From Thermostichus sp047462415 (GTDB lineage: Bacteria > Cyanobacteriota > Cyanobacteriia > Thermostichales > Thermostichaceae), in the NCBI RefSeq assembly GCF_047462415.1, contig NZ_JANSJE010000018.1, positions 1-64,000 of the forward strand: a stretch of 64,000 bases of DNA. Reading direction: 5' to 3'. Each line of letters starts with the position of its first letter. Position 1 is the first letter of the stretch. The notes under the pieces are model-generated. The model did not search any database and was not told where the DNA came from. It saw only the letters and a program-made list of their open reading frames with translations. Of the stretch, positions 60,121-64,000 are shown piece after piece. Made by a program: the position numbers and the translations under genes.

Positions 60121-63100
60121 TTATGAATGCTTAGAGCGGGTAGGTTTTGTTGTCTTCGCCAAGACATCCCCCGGTCGCCGCAGGGTCAAGAAGGGATTGA
60201 TTGCCTGAATGTTGGCCTGGGGATAAGCTTGCTGAACCTGCCCAAAAGTTTGTTGCGAGATAGGGTGCCCGTCAGTCCAGAGGGGATGGCGCACGATCCG
60301 CACTTCCCGTCCTTTATTTCCCGTCCACACCGGCAGCGGAAAGTCCTGAGGCGCTCTCTGGAAGCCTAAGTTTTCCAGCAGCGGCGGCAGTGCTCGCTCC
60401 ACCAGGCGCCGCCAAGGATTCTCCTGACCTTCCCCCCAAGGGGTTTGCAAATCGACCGGCGCCTCAGCATCTCGCAGGAGGCGAGCCATATCCAAGGCCA
60501 GCCGCCAGTCCAACAGCCCGTGGTAAACCAGGTTGTAATAATCGCGCAAGCAGTTGTTGCAAGACGTGTCGCAGCCCTCTTGGTGCTGCAGCCAACGGTC
60601 GGCTAAACTGTTGGGCCGAGACAAGTCCTCCTGTTCTAGCAGCTTCGAGAAAACTTCCGGCTGGGCAAGGTAGAGGCAATACCCTGCGCCGTTCTCCAGC
60701 CTATCAAACAGAAAAGCTCTTCCCACCACTCGACCGGCCTCTGCTGTGGTCTGAAAGCTGGCTTGCAACTCGTCAGGATCCACATCCAGAAAAGCACAGG
60801 CAGCCGCCCGCAACCAAAACGCAAAAGAATACAAAGCTGCTCGCCCTTCCAAAGTCCTTGGGTCGGCAAACACGCCAGTTGGCCAAGTCTGAAAGCCGAC
60901 CAGCAGCACATCAGTGCGTCGCTTGGACAGCAAGGCAATTCGATAGGTAGGGCCGATCCCTTTGACTTGTTCCCCTTGGGCTTGCGAATAGGGATCGAGG
61001 CAGACATAGGCTCCCGCCTGCTTCTGGCCAAAAACTTCCGCCGCTTGCAGCCGGAAACCACCCTCGCCGCCGCGATCGTTGACGATTAGAACGTTGCCGC
61101 TGCCACCCTGCAGGTGAGCGTTACCAGTCTTCGCTTCGCGCTCAAGCTCAGGCACGCCCAGGGTGGGCCGGCTAACGCGGGGTTGCCACTCAAATTGACC
61201 GTCGAAATCCCGCGGCTCCAAGTTGGTGAAAAAGCCTGTCGGCTCACGGGCATCGATACAGCGGAGGGTGGGTTGCCCGCATACAGGGCAAGTTTGATCC
61301 GCCGGCTTGAACGCAGGAGGAGAAGAAAGGGGCGGCTGAGGTTGGTAGTTCTCGATCATGGCTTGGCAGTTGCGACAAAATCCCAACCAGCGGTTGGGTT
61401 GGTCAAGGGGTGGCACCAAACCGGGACGCGATTGCACGCCTCTTTTGTGAGGCGCCAACTCCACCAGCCCGCAGGCGGTGTGTACCGCCCGATCTTTGAC
61501 GATTTCTGAGCCGGGGGCAAATTGTGCGATCGCCGTATCCAAGTCACGATCGATGGTGCCTTGGCTAGCTGACCAGCGAGTGTAGAGCAATCGCACCCGC
61601 GTGGGAAAGCCAAACATGGGCAAGATGCCGGCATTGGCCAAACGCTCGCTGAGTTGAGTTTGTCTGTAGGCGTTGGAAGCGGCAATCTCGTTAATCTTAT
61701 CGACCAACTCCTCGCGGATGTGGCGATGTAAGGCTTGTTGCTCGTCAACCGAGAGATGAGTTTGCTGGCAAAGTTGAGCAATCACGGTTCGAATCTCTTG
61801 GTCATGGCTAGCAATCCAGTTGCGAACCGATGGTTCCACCTTTGGCCAGTTTTCGGCTAGGCCAAATTCCCCGTGGATGCTGGTCACGTCTTCGAGATCC
61901 ACTGCAGCGGATAGATCTTGTTGTGAGACTTCCTGAAAAGCTTGTCGCAAAACCTCTTTCGCGATGACGCGCTGGGCAATACTACGGCTGCGCAGATCGA
62001 TGTAAGGGGGAGGTGGCGGATCGCCGGTAATAGCCTCAGGGCGCTGAAAGTAAAAATCGTCGTGGCTGCGGCCTCGGCAAAACGTAATCGCCAAGGAAAC
62101 CCCGGCGCCGCGCCGCCCAGCCCGTCCCACCCGCTGCTGGTAGTTGAAACGCCGCGGCGGCATGTTCGCCATCATCACCGCCAACAGCCCGCCGATGTCT
62201 ACCCCAGCTTCCATGGTGGTGGTCACGCTCAGCAAATCAATGCCCTGAGCCAGCGGTATTTCCCCTTCCAAAAATACGTCCTGAAACCAGCGCTGCCGTC
62301 TGAGGCGATCCTCTTTGTCCGTTTGGCCAGTTAATTCGGCAGCATTCATCCGAAACGGTTCGTTGTCAGGATCGGAGAGGTAGGCGTAGTAGTCCAAGTC
62401 GCGCGGCAAGCTGCTCGGCTGCAATCGGATGACCTGCGGGTCAGAGTGTCGGCTGGTGTTGTGGCCGCCGCTGCACTCCGGGCACCATCCCCCCGCGGCA
62501 TGCAAGTAAAAGGCGCTGCACTGAGGACAGCGGTAGCCTTGAAGACCTTCGCGAGAGACAGGCACGAGGTAGAGGCAATCTGGATCCAAAACCAGTCCGT
62601 CCGAGCTACTGCTACCGATCTTGCGCAACTCCCCCTCAATCTGCGATTTCAGTCCTGGCTTGCCCTGCTCTTCTAACCTTTCCAGGTATCGAACCACACA
62701 CCTCGGCAGTTCCCGATTAGAATCAACCCTGTAGTACTTGGAGAATCGATGCTGCTTGCGAACTCCCAGTTGGCGGATGACAGCACTCACAACTTCTTGC
62801 AGTTCCGGCGGGACTTGAGCCGTAACATAGCCCTGGCCAAAAGACTCAGTGTTTCTGACCGCATGGGCAAACAGCGCGAACATCATTTCATCGGCCAAGT
62901 AGGCATTGAGCTTGTCCAGGTGTTTTTCTTGCTCTGGAGTCGGGCGGTCGGCTCTTCGTGTTATTGGGTTGTTTTGCCAGTTGTAAAGCTCCGTCCAGTG
63001 ATGCCGATCCTTGTTGATGGCATAGTAGAGGGCGCTAAAGGACATACCACCAGGGCATAGTCCCAACTGTAAGAGGCGGTCTGCCAGAGTGCGTCGAAGC

Positions 63101-64000
63101 TTGAGGAGTGGAACTTGCCCGGGGTAAGACTCGAGCATTGCTAGCCATTGTTGGCGTGCCTCAGGATCGGCCGGCGGCATGTCCTGCGCCCAAAACAATG
63201 CCTCGGTAGCAAGGGTAGGCTGCAGATTGGCAAAGCGATTGCGTGCCGCCCAATCCTCCGCCATCCGCTCAACGTCTTCCAGCAGCTTGGGATAGCCGCG
63301 CAACCGTTGCTGCCGTTGCTCTGGGGTAGGTAAAATGCTGCGCAGAAAAGCCCGCAGGTCTTGCCAGTACTCCCGCGCCAATCGCACCAGCAACAAGCGC
63401 ACCATATCGCGGTAGTGATCCATTTCCATCCCAGCAGCCAATTTGGCGGCGTCCTGGCGGCTATCGGAAAAAATCACCAGCTTGCGGGATTGCGGCGTCG
63501 GCATTTCCCGCAACAAAGCGCCGGCAATCACCTGACAGGCTTTCTGAAATCCAGTGCGATGCACACGTAGCGGGGTGGGATAGGCTTCGCGGCGGGCGCG
63601 ATCGGTATCGCAGCGCGGGCAACGGGTCGGCAAGGCAGGCTGGTTCTCGGCCTCTACTTGGTACACCCAGCCAGGAACCTCGCCTTCTTTAGGAGGTGTC
63701 TTCTCTTTGTTGAGTTCGCCCGTAGCGGGGTTGAGTTTGGCCTCGACCCACCGCCGCTTGACTTTTCCAGCGCTCCACTCCAGATCTTGCGGCTCGGTCG
63801 CCCAAGGTTCTGGGTCATGGGGGAGGGGCCAAAAAACGCGATAGTTCCCGGATTTTTGGGTGAGGCTTACTAAATCGGGAATGCCTTCTAGATCAGGTTG
63901 ATCGGGAGTGAGGATAACCGACTTGCCAGACGAGTAAGCATAACCCCCTAGGAATACCTCCCCGCAAACTTCGCAGACGATCAAATCCAGAACCCGTGCC
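60121..64000 (-). CDS. Large DUF1998 helicase, C-terminal part (runs off the window; DruE/DrmA-B-like)
   Basis: The frame is open to the window edge, so the N-terminal DEAD-box half lies outside. The visible part of about 1290 residues has a helicase C-terminal domain with TTTMEAGVDIGG and QRVGRAGRRG (motif VI, about residue 615). At least four Cys clusters are seen (CEVCG, CPRCD, CPQC ... CPEC, CRNC ... CPVC). A DUF1998 region ends in CDTSCNNCLRDYYN near 1145. Such helicases occur in Druantia (DruE), DISARM (DrmA/DrmB) and Dpd defence loci. GGGATCCC was not seen here. The total length may approach 1800-2000 residues, favouring DruE, but this is inference. Confidence 0.75.
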   Translation of the reverse strand, partial: ARVLDLIVCEVCGEVFLGGYAYSSGKSVILTPDQPDLEGIPDLVSLTQKSGNYRVFWPLPHDPEPWATEPQDLEWSAGKVKRRWVEAKLNPATGELNKEKTPPKEGEVPGWVYQVEAENQPALPTRCPRCDTDRARREAYPTPLRVHRTGFQKACQVIAGALLREMPTPQSRKLVIFSDSRQDAAKLAAGMEMDHYRDMVRLLLVRLAREYWQDLRAFLRSILPTPEQRQQRLRGYPKLLEDVERMAEDWAARNRFANLQPTLATEALFWAQDMPPADPEARQQWLAMLESYPGQVPLLKLRRTLADRLLQLGLCPGGMSFSALYYAINKDRHHWTELYNWQNNPITRRADRPTPEQEKHLDKLNAYLADEMMFALFAHAVRNTESFGQGYVTAQVPPELQEVVSAVIRQLGVRKQHRFSKYYRVDSNRELPRCVVRYLERLEEQGKPGLKSQIEGELRKIGSSSSDGLVLDPDCLYLVPVSREGLQGYRCPQCSAFYLHAAGGWCPECSGGHNTSRHSDPQVIRLQPSSLPRDLDYYAYLSDPDNEPFRMNAAELTGQTDKEDRLRRQRWFQDVFLEGEIPLAQGIDLLSVTTTMEAGVDIGGLLAVMMANMPPRRFNYQQRVGRAGRRGAGVSLAITFCRGRSHDDFYFQRPEAITGDPPPPPYIDLRSRSIAQRVIAKEVLRQAFQEVSQQDLSAAVDLEDVTSIHGEFGLAENWPKVEPSVRNWIASHDQEIRTVIAQLCQQTHLSVDEQQALHRHIREELVDKINEIAASNAYRQTQLSERLANAGILPMFGFPTRVRLLYTRWSASQGTIDRDLDTAIAQFAPGSEIVKDRAVHTACGLVELAPHKRGVQSRPGLVPPLDQPNRWLGFCRNCQAMIENYQPQPPLSSPPAFKPADQTCPVCGQPTLRCIDAREPTGFFTNLEPRDFDGQFEWQPRVSRPTLGVPELEREAKTGNAHLQGGSGNVLIVNDRGGEGGFRLQAAEVFGQKQAGAYVCLDPYSQAQGEQVKGIGPTYRIALLSKRRTDVLLVGFQTWPTGVFADPRTLEGRAALYSFAFWLRAAACAFLDVDPDELQASFQTTAEAGRVVGRAFLFDRLENGAGYCLYLAQPEVFSKLLEQEDLSRPNSLADRWLQHQEGCDTSCNNCLRDYYNLVYHGLLDWRLALDMARLLRDAEAPVDLQTPWGEGQENPWRRLVERALPPLLENLGFQRAPQDFPLPVWTGNKGREVRIVRHPLWTDGHPISQQTFGQVQQAYPQANIQAINPFLTLRRPGDVLAKTTKPTRSKHS

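Overview
This window looks like a chromosomal segment of a thermophilic, unicellular cyanobacterium, most like the hot-spring Synechococcus JA-3-3Ab / JA-2-3B'a group. Direct evidence is the photosystem I genes psaL and psaI, petJ (cytochrome c6), heme oxygenase, geranylgeranyl diphosphate synthase, the acyl-ACP reductase/aldehyde-deformylating oxygenase alkane pair, ycf51, and RNA polymerase split as rpoB-rpoC1-rpoC2. The DNA is GC-rich and saturated with the palindrome GGGATCCC, which seems to take the place of HIP1 (GCGATCGC) of other cyanobacteria. The strain assignment is inference from memory of those genomes; no search was run.

Layout. 1-2.65 kb: an AT-richer minus-strand unit with a dynamin-like GTPase broken by a frameshift and a small glycine-zipper ORF broken by an amber codon. 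2.9-14.9 kb: ycf51, an alpha/beta hydrolase, a Crp-type regulator, surE, a zinc-ribbon membrane protein, a PAP2-like protein, crtE, hemE, a glycosyltransferase, an inositol-phosphatase-like enzyme, a Ser/Thr kinase and a Yip1-like membrane protein. 14.9-20 kb: a ferredoxin, the mreBCD cell-shape operon, tRNA nucleotidyltransferase and an OmpR-type response regulator. 20-21.1 kb: a structured-RNA candidate and psaL-psaI with a clear terminator. 21.5-26.3 kb: acyltransferase, an Hsp70/GrpE-like pair, a secreted protein and a membrane-protein gene broken at a short palindromic repeat. 26.5-34.8 kb: trpB, an AMMECR1 protein, coaX, aroC, radA, a tiny membrane ORF, a Uma2-type protein and lysS. 34.9-38.5 kb: a giant kinase with about 26 TPRs. 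38.65-41.6 kb: a copper/cytochrome c6 operon. 41.7-45.2 kb: dnaG, a lumenal pentapeptide-repeat protein and heme oxygenase. 45.6-55.8 kb: rpoB-rpoC1-rpoC2 and a uracil-DNA glycosylase. 55.9-60 kb: tenA, the alkane pair and three small genes. 60.1-64 kb: the C-terminal part of a very large DUF1998 helicase of a type found in anti-phage systems, running off the right edge.

The most interesting unit is the predicted operon petJ - pentad-repeat peptide - ycnI-like (DUF1775) - copCD. Cytochrome c6 is the electron carrier used when copper is too scarce for plastocyanin. Here it is linked, through a TAATG overlap, to an undescribed 110-residue protein made of tandem xxxG(L/I/V) pentads. In this protein the centre of every second pentad is His (three times) and then Met (four times). 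Periplasmic copper-binding and copper-import proteins follow. The unit reads as a copper-scavenging system co-expressed with the copper-free carrier. It starts from a good promoter whose spacer holds three tandem CAGGT repeats.

Mobile and repeated DNA: a 155-bp MITE-like element with near-perfect ends and TA flanks plus decayed relatives; a CCCCTCTCCC/GGGAGAGGGG hairpin family placed mostly after stop codons; and a ~27-bp palindromic repeat that sits both inside genes and in leaders. I saw no tRNA, rRNA, CRISPR array or intact insertion sequence.
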